Source: an uncultured Paenibacillus sp.
Lineage (GTDB): Bacteria > Bacillota > Bacilli > Paenibacillales > Paenibacillaceae
Assembly: GCA_937895345.1 (NCBI GenBank)
Contig: CALAWP010000075.1
Location: 1 to 64,000, forward strand
DNA length: 64,000 nucleotides
Reading direction: 5' to 3'
Positions 26,601 to 33,690 of the stretch are shown here, in pieces. Under the pieces are notes generated by a model. The model searched no databases. It saw only the letters and a program-made list of their open reading frames with translations, and had not been told where the DNA came from. Numbering within the stretch: the first letter of the stretch is position 1; each line of letters begins with the position of its first letter. A program made the position numbers and the translations under genes.

Positions 26601-27454
26601 ATCACCTTTGTCTCCCAGGCGCCGATCGTAATCGGCTCGGCAATCGTCACGCTCCAATTGGAAGATTTGAAGGTATAGCCTTGCAGCAGGACGGGATCGT
26701 CCCCCGCATTATAGATTTCCATATATTCAAAAGCGTCATAAGAAGCATAATTCGACGTATCCGGAACCAGCTCCGTAATGAGCAGCGGCGCGCGCTCTCC
26801 CGGCTCCGGCTCGGGAGCGCTCTCGAGCTGCCCCGGCAGCAGCACTCCCGGCGTCGGCGTCTCGTTGTTGCGCAGCTTGACCATCATCTCCGTCGGTCCG
26901 ATGGCATAAATTACGCTGCGATTGATGATGCCGTCCGTCTCTCCCTCGTTAATCATCGCCGAGCTGATCGGCACGCCGTCGCTTCCCGCAATGGCCACCT
27001 TCCGCAGCGCCGTGTCGGACAGCCCTTGGGCCGATGTCGTCAGCATCACTTCGAATACGCGGTCCGCCGTCAGCTCCGTGCCGTAGTTGGCGTTGAAATC
27101 GTCCAGCGGCACGTCGGGATAATTGAACTTTTTCAGCCACAGCACCAGCGCTTCGCCGGATGGAATCGTCTTATTGGAAATTGTCCAGACGTTGGCCGGA
27201 TTGTTCATATTGGACGTATAATACTGCAGCCTGTACCCGTTCAGATCGATCGTATCCGGGCTGTTGTTGTAAATCTCCACATACTCGTAAGGCTGACCCG
27301 TTCCGGCGGACGCCGGGACGATCTCGCTGATGACCAGCCTCGGTCCCGCTCCTTCCGCACTCGCCTTGCTTAACGGGACTATGCCCGACCATTGCATGAC
27401 GATGATGGAAACCAAACTGACGAGCGCCACCCACTTCTTTCCTAACATTCGCAC
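23681..27454 (-). CDS. S-layer-anchored protein: two lamin-tail domains, Fn3, beta-propeller, three SLH
   Basis: A secreted protein of about 1257 residues. Order: a signal peptide ending near SKASA; lamin-tail domain 1 (about 40-190, LVISEIVPAS, YEYVEIYNN); lamin-tail domain 2 (about 225-400); a fibronectin type III domain (about 405-490); a predicted beta-propeller (about 500-815, GMAYDERRDWLLTVSYFDDG, HVWIGSERYLYRLDMADV); an Asn/Gly linker; a domain of about 200 residues; and three C-terminal SLH domains that bind pyruvylated wall polymer. The propeller vaguely recalls phytase-like esterase domains, but no catalytic motif is certain. Start: GTG at 27454 with GGAGGG 6 nt upstream, or ATG at 27448. 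It shares Pho-box-like repeats and the GlpP-type leader with the ugp operon, suggesting a role in surface phosphate scavenging. Confidence 0.8.
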   Translation of the reverse strand: MRMLGKKWVALVSLVSIIVMQWSGIVPLSKASAEGAGPRLVISEIVPASAGTGQPYEYVEIYNNSPDTIDLNGYRLQYYTSNMNNPANVWTISNKTIPSGEALVLWLKKFNYPDVPLDDFNANYGTELTADRVFEVMLTTSAQGLSDTALRKVAIAGSDGVPISSAMINEGETDGIINRSVIYAIGPTEMMVKLRNNETPTPGVLLPGQLESAPEPEPGERAPLLITELVPDTSNYASYDAFEYMEIYNAGDDPVLLQGYTFKSSNWSVTIAEPITIGAWETKVIWTRRAEIAPLSKEAFNSYYMKGALSKYIPEQDLIIFENIGGLVNGGGSVVIENPSGATIARATYAAGDVADGKSITYRYPEENGTDMRMIAGLQQPTPGWLIPGQALAKPVTNAVPPAAPAHVTAWAEEGKATLSWSPNPEADIHHYNIYKDGVWEFAVPAHRTGYTAYGLTGGATYGFEVTAVNTSDVESDRSALAEATPEHEKLTQTVRTAWSQPEKYAATWAMAEAGPVIPGLAEGVVPQGMAYDERRDWLLTVSYFDDGRPGSLAVVDRATGLLVKSLSLYEEDGSPYLGHAGGISVTGEHVWIGSERYLYRLDMADVEAGAHGGQVQYAERVPVPLNVAFTAYDDGVLWAGEFYEAKAYPTDPSHHMTNRAGETQYAWMAGFRLDEVAEHLRSDSWNGDSSQTAVPDYLFSITGKVQGAALDSGTVYLSTSYGRGNDSVLYRYDNPLREEAHATVSVGGRNVPLWFLDSQSEKESNARLVTVPMAEGIALAGNELYVLLESGANKYRYTTTFIMDSMLKLDTVAWANGGTGGGGDNGGDNGGDNGGNNGGNNGGNNGGNNGGNVNNGNGNDGETDGKGGSQDRYEPTLGELKASKGRLELAAGQTALVLPANTAEWLERNGLSVGSGQLELSLPQQLLQGALKPLPEEQRKDWKLELTIKPLSGGEQAASLKAASDRSGARIEAQGPVVELMLELVSAAGERIEVQAFDGEAKLRFRLQPGTDPWLAGIYRLEKDGAPTYIGGKAADDVMEASTPHFSRYALLAYDKSYLDVPQSHWAYPVIGKLSAKHIVEGIGADTFAPDRRVTRAEFTALLVRTLGLKPEAFGSEAAGPSPSPFGDVADGKWYAKPIQAAYEAGLINGVAEDRFGPDEAITREQMAVLLVRAHDWIRSAAGETVERSQSQAESEALPFRDAKAVSGWAAADVKAAAELGLIQGSQGLMAPQKLASRAESVQALYNLIAMLALLP
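24895..25005 (-). repeat. Gly/Asn/Asp linker repeat in the SLH protein
   Basis: Tandem 12-bp units encode GGNN and GGDN repeats between the propeller and the domain before the SLH region. Near-perfect repetition of the same codons makes slippage-driven length change likely. Confidence 0.85.
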
Positions 27455-27525
27455 TGCTTTCCCTCCCCATTTCGTCAACCGTACGGCAGCGATCCGCTAG
27501 AGGGATTGGATCGACAAACGCAAAA

Positions 27526-27599
27526 AGAACCCCGTTTGAACAAGGCGGAGCGGCTGCTCCAGCGCCTTTCAATCAAACCGGGTTCTCTCAAAGTCTCGA
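27526..27599 (-). promoter_or_regulatory. Terminator-type leader of the SLH gene, candidate GlpP target
   Basis: On the minus strand TCGAGACTTTGAGAGAACCC (27599-27580) overlaps arm AGAACCCGGTTTGA (27586-27573), which pairs with TCAAACGGGGTTCT (27539-27526) followed by TTTTG. The helix is 7 bp, a 2-nt mismatch, then 5 bp (TTTGA/TCAAA), nearly the same architecture as the ugp leader. It lies 70 nt before the start codon. Confidence 0.7.
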
Positions 27600-27641
27600 C
27601 CCACTGCCGATTCAGTTGTTAGGTCTACTTTAATAGGGAAT

Positions 27642-27680
27642 TGTCATCGAAATATAAGAAGGATGTGTAGATCTTGTAAA
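27642..27680 (-). promoter_or_regulatory. Pho-box repeats upstream of the SLH gene
   Basis: Minus-strand repeats TTTACA (27680-27675), TACACA (27669-27664), CTTATA (27658-27653, weak) and ATGACA (27647-27642), in the same exact 11-nt period as upstream of the ugp operon. The first 17 nt are nearly the same in both promoters. No clear -10 was found. Confidence 0.6.
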
Positions 27681-27775
27681 ATGTACAGCAACCATAACGC
27701 AATCTCCAATCATAACCCTATGGGTTGCCCATCACGCCGGTAAATTAGAAAGCTATTGCCGAATAATGGATGTGA

Positions 27776-28792
27776 CTACAGAACGGGGAGAGTAATTTCA
27801 AAAGTGATTTTGTCCGCGATTACTTTTGCCCTTATATTTCCCTTCATCGACTTAATAATGGTTTTGGCAATATATAAGCCTAAACCTAAATGTCCTTGAG
27901 CATCCAAACTCTCTTCCGTATAAAACCGCTCAAATATTTTTTCGGTCTTGCTTGCGTCAAGCACAACGCCATCGTTTTCCAAGCGCAGGTAAAAGTTTTG
28001 CTTGTCAATCTCTGTTGAAATGGATAACAAGTTCTTTGTATAGCGGTAAGAGTTGCTAAGAATATTCTGGATCGCCCTCTCAAGCTGATAATAATCAATA
28101 CACATCGCAGCATTTTCTTTTACATGAATCGTATTATTTAATGCTGGAGAAAAACCGCGTATTTGACATTCACTTTTAATACTCTTGAATAGGTCGACTG
28201 TCCAGTCGTAACAATTTACTTCCTGCAGGATCAAATGCAAAGTATCGGGAGTCGTGTAACTCAAGCTGAGTTGGTTGGAAAGCTCCGTTAGCACGGATAG
28301 CTTGCTTTCAATAATTTTAAAATATTGTTTTTCTTCCTCCGGTGTCGCTGCCATTTTGTCTTCTAAAGCCTCCATATACGCTGAAATGGAAGCAATGGGG
28401 GTTTTCAGGTCATGAGAAATTCCATTAATAAAATTTTTGCGTTCTATCTCAAATTCCCGCTGTTTTTTCTGCTGCTCATGGAGATTATGTCTCATTCGGT
28501 CAAATGAGGAAATAAAGTGTCCGATCTCATCATCCTTCTCATATACGATAGGTCGCGATAGATCGCCTGCTGAAATCGTATTGGCTTTTTCAATTAGTAT
28601 GGTTAGTGGTTTAATCATTCGTTTCTTAATATAAACGGTAATAAACGCAGTTAGCATCAAGGTGGGAATTGTTACTAACAGAAAGACAATCCAGACGAAT
28701 TGTACTTGTCCTAAAAATGCGGACGTGACAAGCGGTAAAGCGCACATCATGCAACATATCATAATTAAACGGCGGATAATGCTATCTTTCAT
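27776..28792 (-). CDS. Sensor histidine kinase of an exporter-linked system
   Basis: A 338-residue kinase. Two membrane helices near the N-terminus (about 9-27 and 32-54) are joined by only a few residues, so there is almost no extracellular domain, as in intramembrane-sensing kinases of antibiotic-resistance systems. A HAMP-like linker (KKRMIKPLTILIEKANTI), a HisKA domain with ISHDLKTPIAS (phospho-His) and HATPase_c (NILSNSYRYT, GLGLYIAKTI) follow. The ATG overlaps the stop of the regulator gene (ATGA). The gene is AT-rich, unlike the flanking SLH gene. With the regulator and three ABC genes it forms one five-gene operon. It probably senses flux through or stress handled by the exporter (inferred). 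Confidence 0.88.
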   Translation of the reverse strand: MKDSIIRRLIMICCMMCALPLVTSAFLGQVQFVWIVFLLVTIPTLMLTAFITVYIKKRMIKPLTILIEKANTISAGDLSRPIVYEKDDEIGHFISSFDRMRHNLHEQQKKQREFEIERKNFINGISHDLKTPIASISAYMEALEDKMAATPEEEKQYFKIIESKLSVLTELSNQLSLSYTTPDTLHLILQEVNCYDWTVDLFKSIKSECQIRGFSPALNNTIHVKENAAMCIDYYQLERAIQNILSNSYRYTKNLLSISTEIDKQNFYLRLENDGVVLDASKTEKIFERFYTEESLDAQGHLGLGLYIAKTIIKSMKGNIRAKVIADKITFEITLPVL

Positions 28793-29499
28793 GTTAAATC
28801 CCCATCAAATCGGTATCCAATTCCCCGCACTGTGGTTATGCTGTGTGCTTGTCCTAATTTTTCTCTGATTTTCTGAATATGGATGGCAACGGTATTGATA
28901 TCCCCGTATTCATTCAATCCCCACACATGGTCATAGATTTGTTCTTTGCTGAGAACCTGTTTCGGGTGTTTCAACATGAACGCCAGCAAATCAAATTCTT
29001 TTGCGGTAAGGTTTACAGTTTTTTCCCCATGGGTCACTATTCTGGATGTAAAGTCGACCAGCACACTATTGAAACGGAGCTTTTGATTAATCTCTGTACG
29101 AAATTGGTAGGTGCTTATTCTCCTAAAAAGGGCGTCAACTCGTGCAACCAGCTCTTTAATTGAAAAGGGCTTTGTCATATAGTCGTCCGCTCCAATTTTC
29201 AGTCCAAGGATTCGATCCAATTCCGTATCTTTAGCGCTGATGATAATAACAGGAATCGTGGATTTCAGCCTTAGTTGACGCAGGATTTCCAGTCCGTCCT
29301 GACCGGGAAGCATTAAATCCAAAAGTACCATATGCGGCTGAAACCTTTCCAATAACGCTGAGGCATCTCTGCCGTTAGAGCAAATCTCCGCGTTATATTG
29401 CTCCTTGACGAGATAATTTTTAATTATATTGGCCAAGTCGTGTTCGTCTTCAATAATCAGTATGTTTTTTCTGCTCACCGTTGTCTCATCCCTGATCAT
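28789..29499 (-). CDS. OmpR-family response regulator
   Basis: A 236-residue regulator with a receiver domain (IIEDEHD, phospho-acceptor Asp in MVLLDLMLPG, Lys in MTKPFS) and a C-terminal winged helix (LTAKEFDLLAFMLKHPKQVL, VAIHIQKIREKLG, TVRGIGYRF). It is like VanR/BcrR-linked regulators of ABC exporters. Its start overlaps the stop of the preceding permease gene and its stop overlaps the kinase start, both by 4 bp. It would activate the exporter operon, probably from the promoter region upstream of 31755. Confidence 0.9.
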   Translation of the reverse strand: MIRDETTVSRKNILIIEDEHDLANIIKNYLVKEQYNAEICSNGRDASALLERFQPHMVLLDLMLPGQDGLEILRQLRLKSTIPVIIISAKDTELDRILGLKIGADDYMTKPFSIKELVARVDALFRRISTYQFRTEINQKLRFNSVLVDFTSRIVTHGEKTVNLTAKEFDLLAFMLKHPKQVLSKEQIYDHVWGLNEYGDINTVAIHIQKIREKLGQAHSITTVRGIGYRFDGDLT

Positions 29500-30212
29500 A
29501 CAAACAAGTCCTTTCTTCTAAATATGCTCATGGTAAACAATGTGAATACGATTGCCAAAAGAACAAGTGTACCAATTATGATCATTCCTATCGTCAAGTT
29601 TGCATGAATGGTCGTTTGCAATGTAATCATTTGCATTGTAGGTACATATTTTGAAAGCTGCTCAATGGATTCCAAAATAAGCATAATTATGACTGTTCCC
29701 AACGAAAACCCGATTGTTGCTGCTTCGTTTTCCGTGACTATCATGCAGAATATGAACAGGCTTACGAAGAAAAAAATGGAGCTTAATGCTCCTGCGGATG
29801 CCAGCGCGAAAAACTCCCCAAATACAATCCACTCCATATGAGGCGAGAAAATGTATGCCGTAATTGAAGAACTTATCATATGAACCAGTAAGGCTAAAAA
29901 GCAGATGGCGGCAGATAAAACGCACTTGGAAGCAATGTAAGCGGTACGGCTTTTTGAATATGGAACGGTTGTTTTCAATGTCTTATGGTGATAATCACTT
30001 GAAATCACATCGCATATCATATAACAACAAATGAACCAATATATAGGTCGTAACTGCGAAAGCCCAATATGAAGCATCTCAATCGAAGACAGTCCTTTTT
30101 GAGCTAAGTACACCGTATAAATCGTACTGAATAGAAGTATGCCAACCAGGATCATCAAATATCTTTTTTGATAAATTAATTTTTGGAAATCGTGGTGCAG
30201 TTGCTTTTCCAT
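29496..30212 (-). CDS. ABC exporter permease (bacteriocin-resistance type), second subunit
   Basis: A 238-residue membrane protein with about six helices and the fold of ABC-2 permeases found in lantibiotic-immunity and bacitracin-type exporters (SpaE/SpaG, BcrB). The pattern is a short cytoplasmic N-terminus (KQLHHDFQKLIYQKRYLM), helix 1, and the conserved MICDVISSDYHHKTLKTTVPYS after the second helix. The last helix ends FRRKDLFV, like the other permease (FRKKDLYV), so the two are probably paralogues. It pairs with the permease at 30230-31012 and the ATPase at 31009-31755. Confidence 0.8.
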   Translation of the reverse strand: MEKQLHHDFQKLIYQKRYLMILVGILLFSTIYTVYLAQKGLSSIEMLHIGLSQLRPIYWFICCYMICDVISSDYHHKTLKTTVPYSKSRTAYIASKCVLSAAICFLALLVHMISSSITAYIFSPHMEWIVFGEFFALASAGALSSIFFFVSLFIFCMIVTENEAATIGFSLGTVIIMLILESIEQLSKYVPTMQMITLQTTIHANLTIGMIIIGTLVLLAIVFTLFTMSIFRRKDLFV

Positions 30213-30229
30213 CGTTCTATCCCCTTACA

Positions 30230-31012
30230 TCAAACATACAAGTCTTTTTTTCTGAAAATTCGGTAACCAAGCATACCGAAAACTACACTATACGCCATTA
30301 AGACAAGAAAACTAACGGTGTTATAGACAAAGGACTTTTCAAAAATATTGATATGGAAAAACAACATTTGATGAAAGACGGCAAATTGCTTTACAGAGGG
30401 CAGCACTTCAAAATATTGCCCTGCCATTAGAAGAATCCCCATAATGGCAGCGTTAACCGATACCTTGCTTGTTAACATGGAAACCGTCGCTGCAATCATG
30501 CCAAATGCAAAATAGGAGAACGCAAACGCAAGTCCGCTTAGCATAGTGATTAAAATACCCTGTAAGCCTTCGGATTTCACAGAAAAGAAAATCATGACGT
30601 CTCCCCAACCAAAAAACAGCATGCCTACCACATAGCTTAACACAATCATAAGAAGGGTTATAAACACAGTGAACAAAAAAATACATACGACCTTGCTCAT
30701 AAAATACTCAAGTCTGGAAATAGAACGAGTCAATATTAATTTAATGGTTCCTTGCGAGCGATCCTGAGTAATAATTTGACCTGCGTATATGGCTACAAAT
30801 ATTCCAGTAAACAGGAAACTTGCTTGCAAATGCTGGATGGGAAACGATTGTGCATTTCCTATTGTTAGTACAGTCCCCTCGCTTCCCATTATTCTGAAAA
30901 AGATTGCCGAGATCATGAAGTTAATAAAGTAAATGCCCGTGTAAATAGCTGTAGTTTTGGAAAACAGCATCCGTTTTATTTCAAAGCCAATAAGAATGCC
31001 TGCTTTTCTCAT
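30230..31012 (-). CDS. ABC exporter permease (bacteriocin-resistance type), first subunit
   Basis: About 260 residues and six helices, of the ABC-2 family. Characteristic segments are GFEIKRMLFSKTTAIYTGIY, QIITQDRSQGTIKLILTRS and the C-terminal MLGYRIFRKKDLYV. The ATG at 31012 is chosen because it overlaps the ATPase stop (ATGA) and has AGGAGG 6 nt upstream. An in-frame start 21 nt earlier would run into the ATPase gene. It forms the membrane part of an exporter likely to protect against a peptide antibiotic. Confidence 0.82.
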   Translation of the reverse strand: MRKAGILIGFEIKRMLFSKTTAIYTGIYFINFMISAIFFRIMGSEGTVLTIGNAQSFPIQHLQASFLFTGIFVAIYAGQIITQDRSQGTIKLILTRSISRLEYFMSKVVCIFLFTVFITLLMIVLSYVVGMLFFGWGDVMIFFSVKSEGLQGILITMLSGLAFAFSYFAFGMIAATVSMLTSKVSVNAAIMGILLMAGQYFEVLPSVKQFAVFHQMLFFHINIFEKSFVYNTVSFLVLMAYSVVFGMLGYRIFRKKDLYV

Positions 31013-31755
31013 TGCCGATCCTCCTTTATACAAGCAAAAAATAAATCCTCCAGATTATCTGCTCCGTAATCCTTTAGAAGCTCATGGACTAACCCGGTTT
31101 CAACCAGCTTACCTTTTTGTAGGATGGTCACTCTGTTGCAAAGGTCTTGCATTTCACGCAGCATATGGCTGGAGATTAGGAAAGTAATGTTTTCTTGTTG
31201 GGACAGTCGCTTAATCAATTCCTTCATCTCACGAAGTCCGGCAGGATCAACGCCATTGGTAGGCTCGTCAAGTATAATAATTGCCGGGCGGCATAACAAA
31301 GCATTTGCGAGACCCAGCCGCTGTTTCATGCCAAGCGAAAAGGTTTTTACTTTATCGTTTTTGACATCTGACAAACCTACAATTTCCAAAACCTCATCCA
31401 CTCTTGAACTCCCTACTTTTGTGTCAGAAAGTTCGGCACTTAATTTGACATTTTGTTTGGCCGTTAAATCCAAATAGAATGCCGGGTTTTCTATAATGCT
31501 TCCTACAACGGACAGTGCTTTCCTATAATCTCTATCAACAGAATGTCCATTAATATAGATTTCTCCTGAAGTAGGAAATACCAAACGGGTAATCATGCGT
31601 AATGTAGTCGTTTTTCCCGAACCATTCGGACCCAAAAAACCATAAATATCACCTTGCTGTAAACTGAAACTCAAATTGTTGACAATGGTTTTTTGCTTGA
31701 TTTGCTTTGTAAGTCCCTTTAGTTCCAGGACCGGGAAGTGTGTTTTTTCTGCCAT
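31009..31755 (-). CDS. ABC exporter ATPase (BcrA/SpaF type)
   Basis: A 248-residue ABC ATPase: Walker A GPNGSGKTTT, Q-loop region VVGSIIENPAFY, signature FSLGMKQRLGLANALL, Walker B IIILDEPTNGVDP and H-loop LISSHML. The ENPAFY segment after the Q-loop is common in bacitracin- and lantibiotic-resistance ATPases. It is the first gene of the five-gene AT-rich operon (ATPase, two permeases, regulator, kinase). The region upstream (31756-31900) should hold the promoter, but I could not pick hexamers with confidence. Confidence 0.88.
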   Translation of the reverse strand: MAEKTHFPVLELKGLTKQIKQKTIVNNLSFSLQQGDIYGFLGPNGSGKTTTLRMITRLVFPTSGEIYINGHSVDRDYRKALSVVGSIIENPAFYLDLTAKQNVKLSAELSDTKVGSSRVDEVLEIVGLSDVKNDKVKTFSLGMKQRLGLANALLCRPAIIILDEPTNGVDPAGLREMKELIKRLSQQENITFLISSHMLREMQDLCNRVTILQKGKLVETGLVHELLKDYGADNLEDLFFACIKEDRQ

Positions 31756-32366
31756 TGGTTGTCCTCCTGTGCTTTAATATGTTCACAATTTAACAAATGA
31801 AAATAAAGTTGCCGCTTATCTAAAATAAAATTTTGATAAACTGCGTAAAGCGACCTCCACCGTTTCCGTAATTGTCAAATAATACTTCTATCCGAACAGG
31901 GCTTGCAGTTCGGCCTGAACCTCGGCAAGGCGTAACCGCCCTATTTGGCAGTCAGGCAGGACGCCGGTACAATGCGATCATGCCCGATTTCTTCCACGGT
32001 TACAGCGAATTCGTCTTAGCTGGGAAGTAGTTTCTATCCGGGCCAGCCACCAGAATATCGCAATTCACGATTCGAACACAAAAACGCCGCCCATATGTTT
32101 GGGCGGCGCTTTTGCGTAATAGGATACCCTATGGTATATATGTCGCTCAAAGGCCAAACAACCGAATCCTTAGTACGATTCTTTTTCCTTAAAAGAAGCA
32201 GATCTTCCTGTGACAAGGGGATAGTGATAACAAGCGCGAAAAAAGCACACTTCTTCCCCCTTCCATATACGTTTCAAGTCTGATGCCTTGCCGTCCTCAC
32301 GAGCCCGCCGCATGGATGCGGATGCTCAGTCTTCATTGCACAGCAGGCCTTTCGTCCGGCCAAACG
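31756..32366. other. Gene-free junction between AT-rich exporter island and GC-rich DNA
   Basis: No gene could be supported. From 31756 to about 31870 it is AT-rich, likely promoter sequence for the exporter operon. From 31890 to 32040 short disrupted reading frames hint at a decayed gene that I cannot name. A strong hairpin follows at 32081-32113. The base-composition break lies near 31850-31900. Confidence 0.4.
32081..32113. terminator. Strong bidirectional intrinsic terminator
   Basis: Perfect 9-bp stem CGCCGCCCA (32085-32093) / TGGGCGGCG (32100-32108) with A-runs before and T-runs after, so it can work on both strands. It lies about 250 bp beyond the end of the ROK gene on the minus strand. 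Confidence 0.75.
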
Positions 32367-33590
32367 TCACCGTTGTTCCAGAGCCGCAGCGTCTCCCCCC
32401 GCCTCGAAAAACCGCTTCAGCAGCAAAGTCGCGGCGCCGATCGCCGCCGAGTCTTCGCCCAGCCCGGATACGGCGATGCGCGTCTTCCGGCCGGCATATT
32501 TCATTTGGCGGCGGGCAGCCGCGCGGCGAATGTCCTCGATGAACGGCTCGCCGGCGCGCGACAGCCCGCCTTCCAATATGATCGCCTCCGGGTCCAGCAG
32601 GTTGACGACGTGGGCGATGGCCGTACCGATATGCTCTGCAGCCTGGCCCACGATTTCCATCGCAACATCGTCCCGGGCGGCGGCAGCGGCAAACACATCC
32701 TTCGCCTCCAAAGGCCCGGTCCTCGCAAGCTCCGCCAATGACGTGCGCCTGCCGGCCGCAACCACCCTCAAGGCCTGGTTCGCGATGGCGTTGCCGGAGG
32801 CCAGCGCCTCCAGACACCCGACATTGCCGCAGACGCACAGCGGTCCGTCCTTGTCGATCATCATATGGCCCAGCTCGCCGGAGCTTCCCGACCCGCCGCT
32901 GTACAGCCGGCCGTCCAAATATAACGCCGCTCCGATGCCGTGGCCCAGATTGATACAGACGAAGCTGTCGAAGCTTCCTTTCGCATAGCCGAACCACTTT
33001 TGCCCCAAGGCCATCGCTCGCGTGACGTTATCCATCATCACCGGCAGCGGAAAAGCCGAGCGGATGGCGGGAAGCAGCTCGACCATCTCCCATTTGAAAT
33101 CGGGGGAGAACAGCACCGTCCCGTTGTCCGTATCGAGCAGCCCCGGCATGCCGAGACCGATGCCGAGCAGCTTGGAAGCGTCGGCGCCCGCTTTCCCGAT
33201 GACAAGCCGGATCGAATCGACGATGCGCCCGATGACCCGCTCCGGTGACTCGCCGACTTGCGTCGGAACGACATGCTGATGGACGATTCGCGCGGACATA
33301 TCCATCCATATGCAATTAATGTTGGTCGTCCCGATATCGACTCCGATCACATAATGGCGGTCCGGCACAAACTCCAGCAGCTGCGGCGGCTTGCCCCCGC
33401 TGCTCTCGCCTTTGCCGATATCCCGGATGAGGCCCCGGGCCGCAAACTCGTCCGCAATCTTCATGACGGTCGGGATGCTGAGACTTGTCAGCCGGGCGAT
33501 TTCCGCCTTGTATATTTGCCCGGCGTCGCGGATCGCCGTCAAAACGTTCGCTTTGTTCATCGCGTTGATCAAACTTTTATCGACTTTCAT
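32367..33590 (-). CDS. ROK-family transcriptional regulator (NagC/XylR type)
   Basis: About 407 residues. The N-terminal winged HTH is ANVLTAIRDAGQIYKAEIAR, LTSLSIPTVMKIADEF. The ROK domain begins YVIGVDIGTTNINCIWMD and has INLGHGIGAALYLDGRL and the zinc-binding GPLCVCGNVGCLEALAS. Such proteins repress sugar operons and are released by a sugar or sugar phosphate. The start at 33590 is chosen because the HTH begins there; an upstream in-frame extension lacks conservation. It lies 100 bp after an MFS permease gene on the same strand, so it probably controls that gene. The cognate sugar is unknown. Confidence 0.86.
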   Translation of the reverse strand: MKVDKSLINAMNKANVLTAIRDAGQIYKAEIARLTSLSIPTVMKIADEFAARGLIRDIGKGESSGGKPPQLLEFVPDRHYVIGVDIGTTNINCIWMDMSARIVHQHVVPTQVGESPERVIGRIVDSIRLVIGKAGADASKLLGIGLGMPGLLDTDNGTVLFSPDFKWEMVELLPAIRSAFPLPVMMDNVTRAMALGQKWFGYAKGSFDSFVCINLGHGIGAALYLDGRLYSGGSGSSGELGHMMIDKDGPLCVCGNVGCLEALASGNAIANQALRVVAAGRRTSLAELARTGPLEAKDVFAAAAARDDVAMEIVGQAAEHIGTAIAHVVNLLDPEAIILEGGLSRAGEPFIEDIRRAAARRQMKYAGRKTRIAVSGLGEDSAAIGAATLLLKRFFEAGGDAAALEQR

Positions 33591-33690
33591 ACGACCGCTC
33601 ACGCACCTATCTTGCAAACAATTTATGTCAGTGTAGAGATGGGGCCCGACCTTTGTCAAGTTTCCCCGTTCAAATGACCGCCAGTTTGCC

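Noticed and set aside
31890..32040. Transposase remnant
   Set aside because: Short stretches in two frames look protein-like, but none matched a transposase motif I can name and no terminal repeats were found.
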